DNA of 64,000 nt, taken from positions 2,046,001-2,110,000 of the forward strand of contig CAWBUW010000012.1 in the NCBI GenBank assembly GCA_963792075.1, read 5' to 3'. Origin of the DNA: CAWBUW01 sp963792075. GTDB lineage: Bacteria > Chloroflexota > Anaerolineae > Anaerolineales > UBA4823. How positions within the stretch are numbered: the first letter of the stretch is position 1; each line of letters begins with the position of its first letter. The position numbers and the translations under genes are program-made. Below the pieces are notes generated by a model. It saw only the letters and a program-made list of their open reading frames with translations. It had not been told where the DNA came from and did no database searches. Shown here piece after piece: positions 46,390 to 55,457 of this stretch.

Positions 46390-47748
46390 ATGAAAAAGAT
46401 GAAACTCTGGCGACGATGGAAGCAGGATCGCCTGCTGCAAGGGGTTGTGCGCAACAGCAGTTACCTCTTCAGCAGCAACACGCTGGCGATCGGCCTGGGG
46501 ATGCTGCAAGGGATCTTTGCCGCGCGCCTGCTATCAGTCGATGGGTTTGGTATCCTCTCTGCGAATATCCTCCCCTTCGTGTCGGATGTCAACCGCCTGC
46601 TTTCTTTCCGCATGGGTGAGCTGATCGTCAAATACCTGGGCCAATATATCCCCAATGGAGACCGGCCGCGAGCTGCGGCGCTGGTGAAGGGCGCAGCGCT
46701 GGTGGAAGCATTCACTTCGCTGGCAGCCTTTATTGTTCTGTTGTTGGTTGCACCTTTGGCGGCTGGAATCATCGTTCACCAGTCCTGGACGGTGGATTTA
46801 TTCCGGCTGTATGGCGTTTTGCTGCTGGTGAATATCGTCTTTGAAACCTCGACCGGCGTGCTGCAAAGCTTCAAACAGTTCAACCGCCTGTCGCAGATCA
46901 ATTTAGTGCAGAGTGTCCTGACAGCCGGGTTGATCTTCCTGGCATATTTGCGCCAGGGCGGGATGTTGGATGTCTTGTTAGCTTATCTGATTGGAAAATC
47001 AGCCGCCAGCCTGGCGACCTATGTTGTCGCCTGGCGTACATTAAGGCGAGAATTGGGGCCAGGCTGGTGGCGCACTTCTCTCAAGCTGCTGCCACCGCGG
47101 CGCGAGCTGGTGCATTTTGCCCTGAACACAAACCTGCAGGGCACGGTCAACCTGGTGGTGCGCGACAGCGAAACATTGTTAATCACCTGGCTGCGTGGAC
47201 CGGCTGAGGCAGCGTATTTTAAGATCGCGCAAGGGGTGATCAACCTGGTGATGCTGCCGATCGAGCCATTCATCGCCACGACCTATGCTGAAATCGCGCG
47301 CACGATCGGACAGCGCCAGTATGCGCTGACGCGGCGCCTGCTCAAACGGGTGAGCACGATTTCAGGGGCGTGGACGCTGGCGGCTGGTGGCGGGCTGGCG
47401 CTGTTGGGTGGGTGGTTGATACCGCTGCTGTATACTCAAAAATATGCTCCGGCTTACCCGGCGCTGCTGGCGTTGCTGGTGGGGTACGGTCTGGCAAACA
47501 GCGCCAATTGGAACCGGCCGCTGCTATTGGCATTGGGCATGCCCGGATTCCCGCTGCTGGTCTCAGTGCTGGTTGGGTCAGTGAAGACCGCACTGACCGT
47601 GGTATGGACACCTTCAGGCGGGTATGTGATGGAGGCAGCGATCTTATCCGCTTACCTGGTAGTTACGGTCGGGATCTTGATCTGGCGTGGACTGCACGAA
47701 CTGCATTTACGCGGTCAAACGGCAGATGCTTCGGCGGTGATGGAATGA
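46390..47748 (+). CDS. Wzx-like polysaccharide flippase (MOP superfamily)
   Basis: 452 residues with about 12-14 membrane segments, starting with a basic N-terminus and the family sequence SSYLFSSNTLAIGLGMLQGIFAARLLSVDGFG. A later block (LNTNLQGTVNLVVRDSETLLITWLRGPAEAAYFKIAQGVIN) is typical of oligosaccharide flippases. It would move lipid-linked sugar units across the membrane. The locus also has an ABC exporter at 57.5-59.7 kb, so two export routes seem present. The stop overlaps the next ATG by 4 nt. Confidence 0.88.
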   Translation: MKKMKLWRRWKQDRLLQGVVRNSSYLFSSNTLAIGLGMLQGIFAARLLSVDGFGILSANILPFVSDVNRLLSFRMGELIVKYLGQYIPNGDRPRAAALVKGAALVEAFTSLAAFIVLLLVAPLAAGIIVHQSWTVDLFRLYGVLLLVNIVFETSTGVLQSFKQFNRLSQINLVQSVLTAGLIFLAYLRQGGMLDVLLAYLIGKSAASLATYVVAWRTLRRELGPGWWRTSLKLLPPRRELVHFALNTNLQGTVNLVVRDSETLLITWLRGPAEAAYFKIAQGVINLVMLPIEPFIATTYAEIARTIGQRQYALTRRLLKRVSTISGAWTLAAGGGLALLGGWLIPLLYTQKYAPAYPALLALLVGYGLANSANWNRPLLLALGMPGFPLLVSVLVGSVKTALTVVWTPSGGYVMEAAILSAYLVVTVGILIWRGLHELHLRGQTADASAVME

Positions 47749-48878
47749 AAATCGCCTGCATTTCTGCTTCTCAAATCCCCTCGGCAACGGCCAACAGCAT
47801 CCAGGCGATGAAGGTCTGCCAGGCGCTGGCGCAATTGGGCCATGAGGTGCAACTGTTGGCTCCCGGCATTCCGCAGCAGGCTGCATGGGAAGCGCTGGCG
47901 CAGCATTATGGCTTGCAAACTCGCTTCGAGGTGACCTGGCTTCCGGCGCACCTGCATTGGAAGCGCTATGATTTTGCCTGGGCTGCGGTGCGACAGGCCT
48001 TTCGCCTAGGAGCGGAACTGCTCTACGTATGGCCACTGCAGGCCGCGGTTGCCGGGCTGCTGGCGCAGCGCTCGCGACCGGTGCTGTTGGAAATGCACGG
48101 GCCGGCGGAGGGGCGCGTGGGACCGCTGCTGCTGCGTTTGTTAATGCGCTTGCCGGGACGCCGGCGCGTGCTGCCCATTACCCAGGCGCTGGCAGTGATG
48201 CTGGCGCAGCAGGCTGGACGAGAGTTCGCCACGGGCGAATGCGTGCTTGCGCCCAACGGCATAGACCTGGAGCGCTTCCGGGATTTGCCCTTGCCAGAGG
48301 AGGCGCGCCGTCAGCTTGGGCTGCCGGAAGGCCTGACCGCGGGTTATACGGGACATTTGTACGCCGGGCGCGGCATGGGGCTGTTGGAGCAGCTTGCACA
48401 ACGCTTCCCACAAGTCAATTTTCTGTGGGTGGGCGGCCGGCCGGAAGATGTCACCGCCTGGCGCAGCCGTTTGCAGGCCCAGAGCCTGAACAATGTCACC
48501 CTGGTGGGGTTTGTCGAAAACCGGAGTTTGCCTCTGTACCAGGCGGCCGCGGATGTGTTGTTGATGCCCTATGAACGTTCGATCGCAGGCAGCAGCGGTG
48601 GGAATTCGGCTGCGTATGCCAGCCCGATGAAAATGTTCGATTACATGGCCAGCCGGCGGCCAATCCTGTCGAGCGACCTGCCGGTGGTGCGCGAGGTATT
48701 GAAAGAAACGAACGCGGTGCTTTGCCCGCCAGAAGATGTGCTGGCCTGGTCCTCAGCCCTGGCGGATTTGATGGCCGATCCGGCCTTGCGACAGCGGTTG
48801 GCGGCACTGGCCTGGCAGGATGTGCAGGCTTATACCTGGGAAGAACGCGCCCGGCGTGCTCTGGAGGGGCTGGTATGA
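47745..48878 (+). CDS. Glycosyltransferase family 4
   Basis: 377 residues, GT-B fold. N-terminal KIACISASQIPSATANSIQAMKVCQALAQLGHEV is the acceptor-side Rossmann domain. The C-terminal donor domain shows LAPNGIDLERF, TAGYTGHLYAGRGM, FLWVGGRPED, VTLVGFVENRSLPLYQAAADVLLMPY and SPMKMFDYMASRRPILSSDLPVVREVL. In that last block the usual Glu of the E-x7-E motif is Asp. It adds a sugar to a lipid-linked glycan at the inner face of the membrane. ATGA overlaps at both ends place it firmly in the operon. Confidence 0.9.
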   Translation: MKIACISASQIPSATANSIQAMKVCQALAQLGHEVQLLAPGIPQQAAWEALAQHYGLQTRFEVTWLPAHLHWKRYDFAWAAVRQAFRLGAELLYVWPLQAAVAGLLAQRSRPVLLEMHGPAEGRVGPLLLRLLMRLPGRRRVLPITQALAVMLAQQAGREFATGECVLAPNGIDLERFRDLPLPEEARRQLGLPEGLTAGYTGHLYAGRGMGLLEQLAQRFPQVNFLWVGGRPEDVTAWRSRLQAQSLNNVTLVGFVENRSLPLYQAAADVLLMPYERSIAGSSGGNSAAYASPMKMFDYMASRRPILSSDLPVVREVLKETNAVLCPPEDVLAWSSALADLMADPALRQRLAALAWQDVQAYTWEERARRALEGLV

Positions 48879-50323
48879 ACCTGAAGGTCCGCCTGCAAAA
48901 TCGCCTGGATGAGTTGGACCGCCTGCCGCCGCGGCTGGTATTTTTCACGGTGCTGGGGATCGCAGTGCTGGCACGCCTGGCGCTGCTGCTGACCTACCAG
49001 GTGGTGGCTTACAGCGATACCAAAAGCTACCGCCGGCTGTCGCTGGTGCTCCTGGATTGGATGCAGGGTGGGACGCGCGGATATGATGGCACGCGTGCGC
49101 CGGGGTATTCGCTGTTCCTGGCAATTGTTGGGCCGGATTCGGCGGCCTGGCTGGCTCAGTTGGGGATGGGCATCCTGATCACGCTGTTGTTCTTCTATAT
49201 TGGCTGGAAGCTAAGTAGACGGGCGTGGTTTGGTGGATTGGCAGCGCTGGTGCACACTTTGAACCTGGGCCAGTTGTTTTTTGAGTCCAGCCTGCTGACC
49301 GAGACGCTTTCTACTTTTTGGATCATGTTGGCGCTGGCAGGATTGGTTTGGGGCGCAGAGCGAGCCAAACAACCGGGTTCGAAGCCCTGGGGGCTGACAC
49401 CGGCGGCCTTGCTGGGGACGGTAGGGATTGGGCTGGTAGTGGCAGGTGCGGTGCTGACGCGGCCGCTGTTTGTCTACTTGCCCCCGTGGATGGCGTTGTG
49501 TATCGCCTGGTGCTGGCAACCAGTCCAGGCAGGTGAACCTGCACCCATTGGATGGGGCCGCCGGTTGTGGACCTGGCTGCGGCAGGTGCTGGCTCCTCGA
49601 GTCAGCCTGCCGCTGGTCGTGCTGACGGTGACCGTCGGCCTGCCGGTGATGGGTTGGGTGGGATATATTTACAATACATACGGCCACTTCTCACTGACGG
49701 TGATGTCAGGGTACCACCTGGTGCAGCACACCGGCGTATTTTTTGAGTATGTGCCCGATGAGGACGCTGCGCTGCGCGATACCTACATCCGCTACCGGGA
49801 CGCGCATATTGCCGAATACGGCACCCAGACGAACACGATATGGAAAGCAATCCCGGAGCTGTCCCAGGTCACCGGCTTGAATTTCTATGATCTTTCGCGT
49901 GAGCTGGCGCGCATCTCTGTACAGCTCATCCTGGCTCATCCTGATCTCTACGCGCGCAACCTGGTGAGTGGCTGGGGATTGTTCTGGCTGGCGCCGGTAT
50001 ACTGGTCACCCGAAATGCTGCGTTGGCCAGGCTTGCAGCCCGTTTTACGGGTCCTGATTCTGTTCGAGCGAGGGCTGCTGGTTTTGGCAAATTTGATCTT
50101 TATCGGGACCAGCCTGGCAGCGCTTTTGGTGAAGTGCGTGCGGCAATCCTGGCAGATCTCGGCGGAGCTGTGGGCGCTGGCGGGGACGGTCTGGTTGGGC
50201 TCGATCGTGCAGACGATGCTCGATCACGGCGATAACCCGCGCTTCCTCATCCCGCTGCAGTCGGTGGTTGTGCTGTGGGTGGTGTGGGTCGGATGGCGGG
50301 CTTGTTCCCACGCTCTGCGTTGA
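48875..50323 (+). CDS. Multi-span membrane glycosyltransferase-like protein (GT-C type)
   Basis: 482 residues, about 10-11 membrane segments. After the first segment comes YSDTKSYRRLSLVLLDW and then GYDGTRAPGYSLFLAIVG. The acidic residues in the first outer loop and the RAPGYSLFLA block resemble GT39/ArnT-type enzymes that use polyprenyl-phosphate sugars on the outer face. The substrate is unknown. It is translationally coupled to the GT4 gene (ATGA) and its end overlaps the following membrane-protein gene by about 30 nt. Confidence 0.75.
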   Translation: MNLKVRLQNRLDELDRLPPRLVFFTVLGIAVLARLALLLTYQVVAYSDTKSYRRLSLVLLDWMQGGTRGYDGTRAPGYSLFLAIVGPDSAAWLAQLGMGILITLLFFYIGWKLSRRAWFGGLAALVHTLNLGQLFFESSLLTETLSTFWIMLALAGLVWGAERAKQPGSKPWGLTPAALLGTVGIGLVVAGAVLTRPLFVYLPPWMALCIAWCWQPVQAGEPAPIGWGRRLWTWLRQVLAPRVSLPLVVLTVTVGLPVMGWVGYIYNTYGHFSLTVMSGYHLVQHTGVFFEYVPDEDAALRDTYIRYRDAHIAEYGTQTNTIWKAIPELSQVTGLNFYDLSRELARISVQLILAHPDLYARNLVSGWGLFWLAPVYWSPEMLRWPGLQPVLRVLILFERGLLVLANLIFIGTSLAALLVKCVRQSWQISAELWALAGTVWLGSIVQTMLDHGDNPRFLIPLQSVVVLWVVWVGWRACSHALR

Positions 50324-52008
50324 CGCAGGGATTGAAGAACGACGCAGTAGCGTCGGGAGAATCAGAAAGTGAAAACAGAAGCGTGATTGAAAAGCAGCAG
50401 ATTACACGGGCCAGGACGGCCACACTGGTAAAGAGCGGAGGAGTGGTTTTGGGGGGAGCGCTGCTGGCTGCGCTGGATGGGCGGAGCGTGGACATGCTCA
50501 CCTGGGTCGGCGGTTGGGCGGCATACAGCCTGCTGCTTGGTGCAGCCGGGGTCAGCCTTGGGTGGATTCTACGGCAGGTCGCAGCAGACCTGACTGCCCG
50601 GCGAGCAGCCTGGACGGCGTTTTTGCTGCGCCTGGCGATTGGGTTGGCACTGGTCTGGCTGCTGCCGGCTTTCGGCTACGCGGACAGTGAAGTTTCGCGA
50701 GGCGGTTATGTCTTCCAGGATGCTGCCACGCGCGACTACCAGGCCCAAGTCCTCGCAGGTTCAGGGCAGCCGCTGTTCTCTGCCTTTTCAGGGGATATCC
50801 CCGGCGACCAGTACGGCGGGCTGCTGGCTTTGAGCGCTGCTGTGTACCGTTACTTGAGCCCTTCGGCGCACCGCCCGTTGTTGATTGTACTGCTGGCAGG
50901 TTGGATGGTGGGTCTGGGCACGGCGCTGTTGTGGGGAGGCGCCAGGCGCTGGTTCGGAGAACAGGGGGGCGCTGGAGAGCTGATCCCGGCTGCGGCGGCC
51001 TGGGTGATGGCGGTCTACCCGGAAGGGGTGCTGCTGGGCGCCAGCCAGATGCGCGAGCCTTTCGCCATGGCTGCCATCTCGGCTTGTTTTTATGGGCTGA
51101 TCGAAGTCAGCCAAAAACAGGCCGGCCAAAAACAGCGCGCGGGCTGGGCCTGGTTGGCAGGCGGGCTGTGCGGATTGTTCCTGCTGCAGCCGCCTGTGGC
51201 GCTGGCGACGATCCTGGTGTTGAGCGGTGTATGGACTGCCGAGGTGCTGTCCCAGCGGCGTTTTTCCTGGCGAGTGCTGCTGCTGCTGGGAGTCACGCTG
51301 GCGCTGGCGCTGGGGCTGATAACCCTGCTGGGAGCGAATTTACCCTCGCTCAAGGGGATGGGCGGTGTGGAATTGGTTTTTACCTGGCTGGCGAATAATT
51401 TTGGCTTCCAGAGCCACCTGACGGAGCGCGCTTCAGGCATGGTGCAGACGATGATCCAGGCGCTTGGAAAAGAGTGGACTCTGCCCCTGGTGTTGGTGTA
51501 TGGGTTTGCCCAACCTGTGCTGCCGGGGGCGTTGATCGAGCCTTCGCTGCCGCTATGGACAACGATCAACACTTTACGCGCTGCCGGTTGGTATGCGCTG
51601 GCGCCATTCTTAATTTATGGCCTGTTCACCGCTTTTTATCCGCAGTCCCTGCGGGCGCAGCGCATCTGGCTTTCGCTGGCATCATTTGTCTGGATCCTGG
51701 TAGCAGCAGCCAACGCGGGCGGTGATATGTGGGACAATCCCCGCTACCGCACCATTTTCTTGCCCTGGCTGGCGCTGCTGGCAGCCTGGGCGTTGGTGTG
51801 GGCGCTGCAACGAAAAGACCCCTGGTTGTGGCGCTGGCTGGCTGTGGAAGTGATATTTGTGCTCTTTTTCTTATGGTGGTATATTTCCAGGTACTACCCG
51901 GGTTTCCTCCACTTGAGCATCTGGATGACCAGCGGCCTGACGCTGGGGTTAGCAGCCATGATCCTGCTCGGTGGTTGGCTGTGGGATTGGAGAAAGCGAT
52001 CGAAATGA
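50293..52008 (+). CDS. Multi-span membrane protein, possible GT-C glycosyltransferase
   Basis: 571 residues from ATG 50293, roughly 12 membrane segments. A polar ~40-residue head is followed by membrane helices. The stretch FQDAATRDYQAQVLAGSGQPLFSAFSGDIPGDQYGGLLALSAAVYRYL between early segments, with DQYGGLLA-type spacing, resembles the acidic outer loop of GT-C enzymes, and NPRYRTIFLPWLALL near the end is common in them. No firm family call. GTG 50275 is an alternative start. The stop overlaps the next ATG by 4 nt. Confidence 0.68.
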   Translation: MAGLFPRSALTQGLKNDAVASGESESENRSVIEKQQITRARTATLVKSGGVVLGGALLAALDGRSVDMLTWVGGWAAYSLLLGAAGVSLGWILRQVAADLTARRAAWTAFLLRLAIGLALVWLLPAFGYADSEVSRGGYVFQDAATRDYQAQVLAGSGQPLFSAFSGDIPGDQYGGLLALSAAVYRYLSPSAHRPLLIVLLAGWMVGLGTALLWGGARRWFGEQGGAGELIPAAAAWVMAVYPEGVLLGASQMREPFAMAAISACFYGLIEVSQKQAGQKQRAGWAWLAGGLCGLFLLQPPVALATILVLSGVWTAEVLSQRRFSWRVLLLLGVTLALALGLITLLGANLPSLKGMGGVELVFTWLANNFGFQSHLTERASGMVQTMIQALGKEWTLPLVLVYGFAQPVLPGALIEPSLPLWTTINTLRAAGWYALAPFLIYGLFTAFYPQSLRAQRIWLSLASFVWILVAAANAGGDMWDNPRYRTIFLPWLALLAAWALVWALQRKDPWLWRWLAVEVIFVLFFLWWYISRYYPGFLHLSIWMTSGLTLGLAAMILLGGWLWDWRKRSK

Positions 52009-53000
52009 AATTATCCGTGATTGTTCCCGTGTTTAACGAAGAAGAGAGCTTACCTCTGCTATACCAGGCGCTTCACCAGGCGCTGGATCCGCTGCAAACC
52101 ACCTGGGAAGTTATTTTTGTGGACGATGGCAGTCAGGATCGCAGCCCGGATGTGCTGCAGAAACTGGTGGAGGCAGATGGCGCCCACGTGACTGTAATAT
52201 TGCTGCGGCGGAATTTCGGCCAGACGGCCGCTATTGCCGCGGGGATCGACCATTCGCAAGGCGAAGTGATCGTCCTGATCGATGCGGATATGCAAAATGA
52301 CCCGGTCGATATCCCGCGCATGTTGGAGAAGATCGACGAAGGTTATGACGTGGTCAGCGGCTGGCGTATCAACCGCCAGGATACCCTGTTGACGCGCACC
52401 TTGCCCTCGCGCCTCGCCAATGGGTTGATCTCCCAGGTGACCGGCGTACATTTGCACGATTATGGCTGTACGCTCAAGGCTTACCGGCGAGAAGTCATTA
52501 CAGGTTTCCGCCTGTACGGTGAGATGCACCGCTTTATCCCGGTGTATGCCAAGATGGTGGGTGCACGCATTATCGAGATGCCGGTCAACCATCATGCACG
52601 CCGCTTCGGACGCACGAAATATGGCCTGAACCGTACGCTCAAGGTTGTGCTGGACCTGGTCACAGTCAAATTTCTGTTGAGTTACGCCTCCAAGCCGATT
52701 TACCTGTTTGGTGGTACCGGGATGGTGTTGATCGGCGGCAGCGCACTCCTGCTGGTTTACCTCATCTTCCGCCGTTTGCTGCTGGCTGAACATCTGATCC
52801 GCTCCCCGCTCTTGCAGATGAGCACGATGTTTTTCATCCTGGGCTTCCAATCCATCTTGATGGGCTTGATGGCGGAAATGCTGGCGCGCACGTACCACGA
52901 ATCGCAAGCGAAGCCGACATATACCGTACGGAGCGTGCTGCGGAGTGGGGCACAGGAAAATTCTGGAGCAGGGACCCCGGACCGGGACGTACATGCCTGA
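52005..53000 (+). CDS. Glycosyltransferase family 2 (DPM1/GtrB-like) with two C-terminal membrane segments
   Basis: 331 residues. LSVIVPVFNEEESLPLL at the start, FVDDGSQDRS, NFGQTAAIAAGIDHSQGEVIVLIDADMQNDP with the DxD metal-binding site, and GCTLKAYRRE are diagnostic of polyprenyl-phosphate glycosyltransferases. Two membrane segments (~230-285) anchor it. It makes polyprenyl-phosphate-linked sugar donors, the substrates that GT-C membrane proteins such as the two upstream would use. That gives a working link between these three genes. The end overlaps the next gene by 8 nt. Confidence 0.92.
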   Translation: MKLSVIVPVFNEEESLPLLYQALHQALDPLQTTWEVIFVDDGSQDRSPDVLQKLVEADGAHVTVILLRRNFGQTAAIAAGIDHSQGEVIVLIDADMQNDPVDIPRMLEKIDEGYDVVSGWRINRQDTLLTRTLPSRLANGLISQVTGVHLHDYGCTLKAYRREVITGFRLYGEMHRFIPVYAKMVGARIIEMPVNHHARRFGRTKYGLNRTLKVVLDLVTVKFLLSYASKPIYLFGGTGMVLIGGSALLLVYLIFRRLLLAEHLIRSPLLQMSTMFFILGFQSILMGLMAEMLARTYHESQAKPTYTVRSVLRSGAQENSGAGTPDRDVHA

Positions 53001-53946
53001 ATCGCGCCAGCATTTTCTGCGCACTGCTTTGCGCCTGGCAGGCACGCTGCTGGCGCTGGTCCTGTTGGTGCTCTTATTCCGCCAGCAGGATTGGGGAGAA
53101 TTCTGGCAGGCGCTGCGCCAGGTTTCCTGGCTGAACCTCGGGTTGGTGATCGGGCTGATGCTGGGATCGCGCCTGGCGGTCAGTGGGCGTTGGCACGTTC
53201 TGCTGCGCTCTGGGGGCGTGGATATTTCCTGGGTGCAGACGGCGCGCATTACTTTCGCCGGGTTGTTCCTGTCGAATTTTCTACCCACGACAATTGGCGG
53301 CGATGTAGCCCGGCTTGCGGGAGCCTTGCGCCTGGGTTATGACCGGGCGGTCAGCCTGGCTTCGTTGATGGTGGACCGCCTGGTCGGGATGGCGGGGATG
53401 GGCATGGCTGCGCTGGCTTTGCTGGGTTATTTGCCTTTGATCCTGCCGAGGCTCGGCGATTGGCTGCATACCGGCAGCCTGCCTGCTGGCTTGCAAACCA
53501 GTGCGCTGTTTGGGCAGTTGGGCAGCCGCATCCAACATGGCCTCCGCCGCCTGTGGCAGGCTCTGGTAATGTGGCTGCGTCACCCACGCGGCCTGCTGCT
53601 TGCACTGGCCTTCACCTGGGTGCACATGCTGTGTACCTTTGCCATTTTATGGATCCTGCTGCGCGCCCTGGAAGAACCACTGCCGTTCTGGTTGGTGGCG
53701 GGTTTGTGGGCAGTGACGTATTTCATTACCCTGGTGCCCATCTCTGTCAATGGGTTGGGCGTGCAAGAGCTCTCGATTACCTTTTTATTTACCACCCTGG
53801 GAGGCATCTCTCCCACGGCCGGGTTGACGCTGGCTTTGTTCATGCGCGTGCTGCCTATGTTAGCCAGCCTGCCAGGGGCTTTGTTCTTACCCAGCATCCT
53901 GGCTGGCGAGTCGATGCAAGAGGCGGAGACTGCCCTTGAATCTTAA
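52993..53946 (+). CDS. YbhN/AglD-like membrane protein (lysylphosphatidylglycerol synthase TM family)
   Basis: 317 residues with 7-8 membrane segments. Diagnostic sequences are LMLGSRLAVSGRWHVLL, FAGLFLSNFLPTTIGGDVARLAGAL and SLMVDRLVGMAG, then ITLVPISVNGLGVQELSITFLF. This UPF0104 family includes proteins proposed to move lipid-linked sugars or lipids between leaflets. In this operon it follows a polyprenyl-phosphate glycosyltransferase, which fits a flippase for that product. ATG 52993 overlaps the previous stop by 8 nt. Confidence 0.85.
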   Translation: MPESRQHFLRTALRLAGTLLALVLLVLLFRQQDWGEFWQALRQVSWLNLGLVIGLMLGSRLAVSGRWHVLLRSGGVDISWVQTARITFAGLFLSNFLPTTIGGDVARLAGALRLGYDRAVSLASLMVDRLVGMAGMGMAALALLGYLPLILPRLGDWLHTGSLPAGLQTSALFGQLGSRIQHGLRRLWQALVMWLRHPRGLLLALAFTWVHMLCTFAILWILLRALEEPLPFWLVAGLWAVTYFITLVPISVNGLGVQELSITFLFTTLGGISPTAGLTLALFMRVLPMLASLPGALFLPSILAGESMQEAETALES

Positions 53947-53990
53947 GGTCCGTTTGTGCATAGCAAACGATGATAAGGAGTGGAGCAACT

Positions 53991-54578
53991 ATGATCGAAC
54001 CGATTAATCCAGTTGTGGAAGAACGCCTGCGCCAGGGGTTCCGTTATATGAACCGTTTCATGGTGCTGATGTGGCGGTTAGGATTGGGGCCTTTCATGAA
54101 CCGGCGCGAAGTGAGCGGGCAGATCATGGTGATCACCCACACCGGGCGTAAGAGCGGGCAACAGCGGCGTACCCCGGTCAATTATGCGCTGGTGGATGGC
54201 GAGGTGTATTGTATGGCAGGGTTTGGCGCAGGTTCCGATTGGTGCCGCAACATCCAGGCGAACCCGCAGGTCGAAATCTGGCTGCCGGAGGGGTGGTGGG
54301 GTGGCGTGGCTGAAGACGTCAGCGCCTCACCGGACAGGCTGAATCTGCTGCGACAGGTGCTGGTCGCCAGTGGATTTGCTTCCTACGCGGTGGGCATAGA
54401 CCCCTTCAAGATCAGCGACGAAGACCTGGCAAGAGTGACGGATAAATACCGCCTGGTGCACATCCGCCGCACGACTCCTTGTACCGGGCCGGGCGGGCCT
54501 TCCGAATTAGCCTGGGTCTGGCCTTTGAGCACCTTTGCCTTATTGGCTTTGCTGCTGCTCCGTCCGCGGCGGAGATAA
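53991..54578 (+). CDS. F420-dependent/DDN-type nitroreductase-like protein with C-terminal membrane tail
   Basis: 195 residues. The core (THTGRKSGQQRRTPVNYALVDGEVYCMAGFGAGSDWCRNIQANPQVEIWL) is the split-beta-barrel deazaflavin-dependent nitroreductase family, which binds F420 in known members. The last ~25 residues (WVWPLSTFALLALLLLRPRRR) form one membrane segment followed by Arg residues, an unusual tail anchor for this family. AAGGAG precedes ATG 53991. It follows the flippase-like gene by 44 nt in the same direction. Confidence 0.82.
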   Translation: MIEPINPVVEERLRQGFRYMNRFMVLMWRLGLGPFMNRREVSGQIMVITHTGRKSGQQRRTPVNYALVDGEVYCMAGFGAGSDWCRNIQANPQVEIWLPEGWWGGVAEDVSASPDRLNLLRQVLVASGFASYAVGIDPFKISDEDLARVTDKYRLVHIRRTTPCTGPGGPSELAWVWPLSTFALLALLLLRPRRR

Positions 54579-54582
54579 GTGT

Positions 54583-54595
54583 TTTTGGACAGCCT
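54583..54595. repeat. Isolated TTTTTGGACAGCC end word
   Basis: This 13-mer is identical to the right end of the palindrome at 2170-2282 (2270-2282), with no left arm here. It lies just after the reductase stop codon. Confidence 0.45.
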
Positions 54596-54615
54596 GTAAT
54601 ACCCCAATTTCAGCA

Positions 54616-54624
54616 TGGTATAAT
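54616..54624 (+). promoter_or_regulatory. Extended -10 promoter for the methyltransferase gene
   Basis: TGG-TATAAT ends 21 nt before ATG 54646, with AAGGTG as ribosome-binding site at 54635-54640. It marks a new transcription unit. Confidence 0.55.
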
Positions 54625-54645
54625 TTTGCCTACTAAGGTGAAAAA

Positions 54646-55449
54646 ATGAAAATTGATTATCAAGAAACAACCAACGATCTCCTAACCCGCATTGATATCC
54701 ATCAGAAATACGGCGGGCGGGATATCGACCAGTGGATGTTGGAAGTGCTCCAATTACAGCAGGGTATGCGCATCCTGGATGTGGGCTGTGGCGCGGGCAA
54801 GCAGTGTTTTGTCTTCGATGCCGCGCTGCAAGGAAAGGCCGATATCACCGGTGGGGATGTGTCGGTTGAGCTGCTGGAGAAGGCGCGCCAGGAAAACGCG
54901 GTCAAAGCCGCCGATCGGGTAAAGTTCATCGAGTTGGATTTTGACAAGGTCTTCCCCTTCGAAGCAGACCAGTTTGACTTGCTCTCTGCCTGCTTTACGA
55001 TCTATTACATGTCGGACATCCCCTTCACGGTGGGGCAGATGCACCGTGTGCTCAAACCGGGTGGGCGGCTGTTCACCTCGGGCCCAATGCCAGAAAACAA
55101 GAAAGTCTTTTATGACATCATCCGCCAGGCCACAGGCAAACCCATCCCATTGATGCCTGGCAGTTCGCGCTATGGCACGCTCATCCTTGAAATGATCCGC
55201 TCCGTCTTCAAAAATGTGGAGGTGCATATTTTCGAAAACCCGCTGACTTTCGACGGAGTCGAGCCGTTCATGGCATACACCCGGGCTTCCTTGTCTGAGG
55301 ACCGCAAGCTGTGGAAGAGCCTGTTCGAAGATAAAAAAGGCTTCGCCCGCGTGATCGAGCAGATCCAGGCCGTAGCGGAACGCCGCATTGCCCAGGAAGG
55401 CAAGATCGTGATGACCAAGGTAGTCGGTGGGTTCGTAGCCACCAAGTAG
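54646..55449 (+). CDS. Class I SAM-dependent methyltransferase
   Basis: 267 residues. Motif I MRILDVGCGAGKQCF (~42-56), an acidic residue after the second strand, FDLLSACFTIYYM as motif IV and HRVLKPGGRLFTSGPM as post-motif. The substrate is not clear: the position next to a PIG-L deacetylase suggests a sugar or lipid. The C-terminal ~90 residues (NPLTFDGVEPFMAYTRASL) resemble small-molecule methyltransferases. It starts a new transcript and is followed 8 nt later by the deacetylase gene. Confidence 0.88.
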   Translation: MKIDYQETTNDLLTRIDIHQKYGGRDIDQWMLEVLQLQQGMRILDVGCGAGKQCFVFDAALQGKADITGGDVSVELLEKARQENAVKAADRVKFIELDFDKVFPFEADQFDLLSACFTIYYMSDIPFTVGQMHRVLKPGGRLFTSGPMPENKKVFYDIIRQATGKPIPLMPGSSRYGTLILEMIRSVFKNVEVHIFENPLTFDGVEPFMAYTRASLSEDRKLWKSLFEDKKGFARVIEQIQAVAERRIAQEGKIVMTKVVGGFVATK

Positions 55450-55457
55450 GCATTTCT

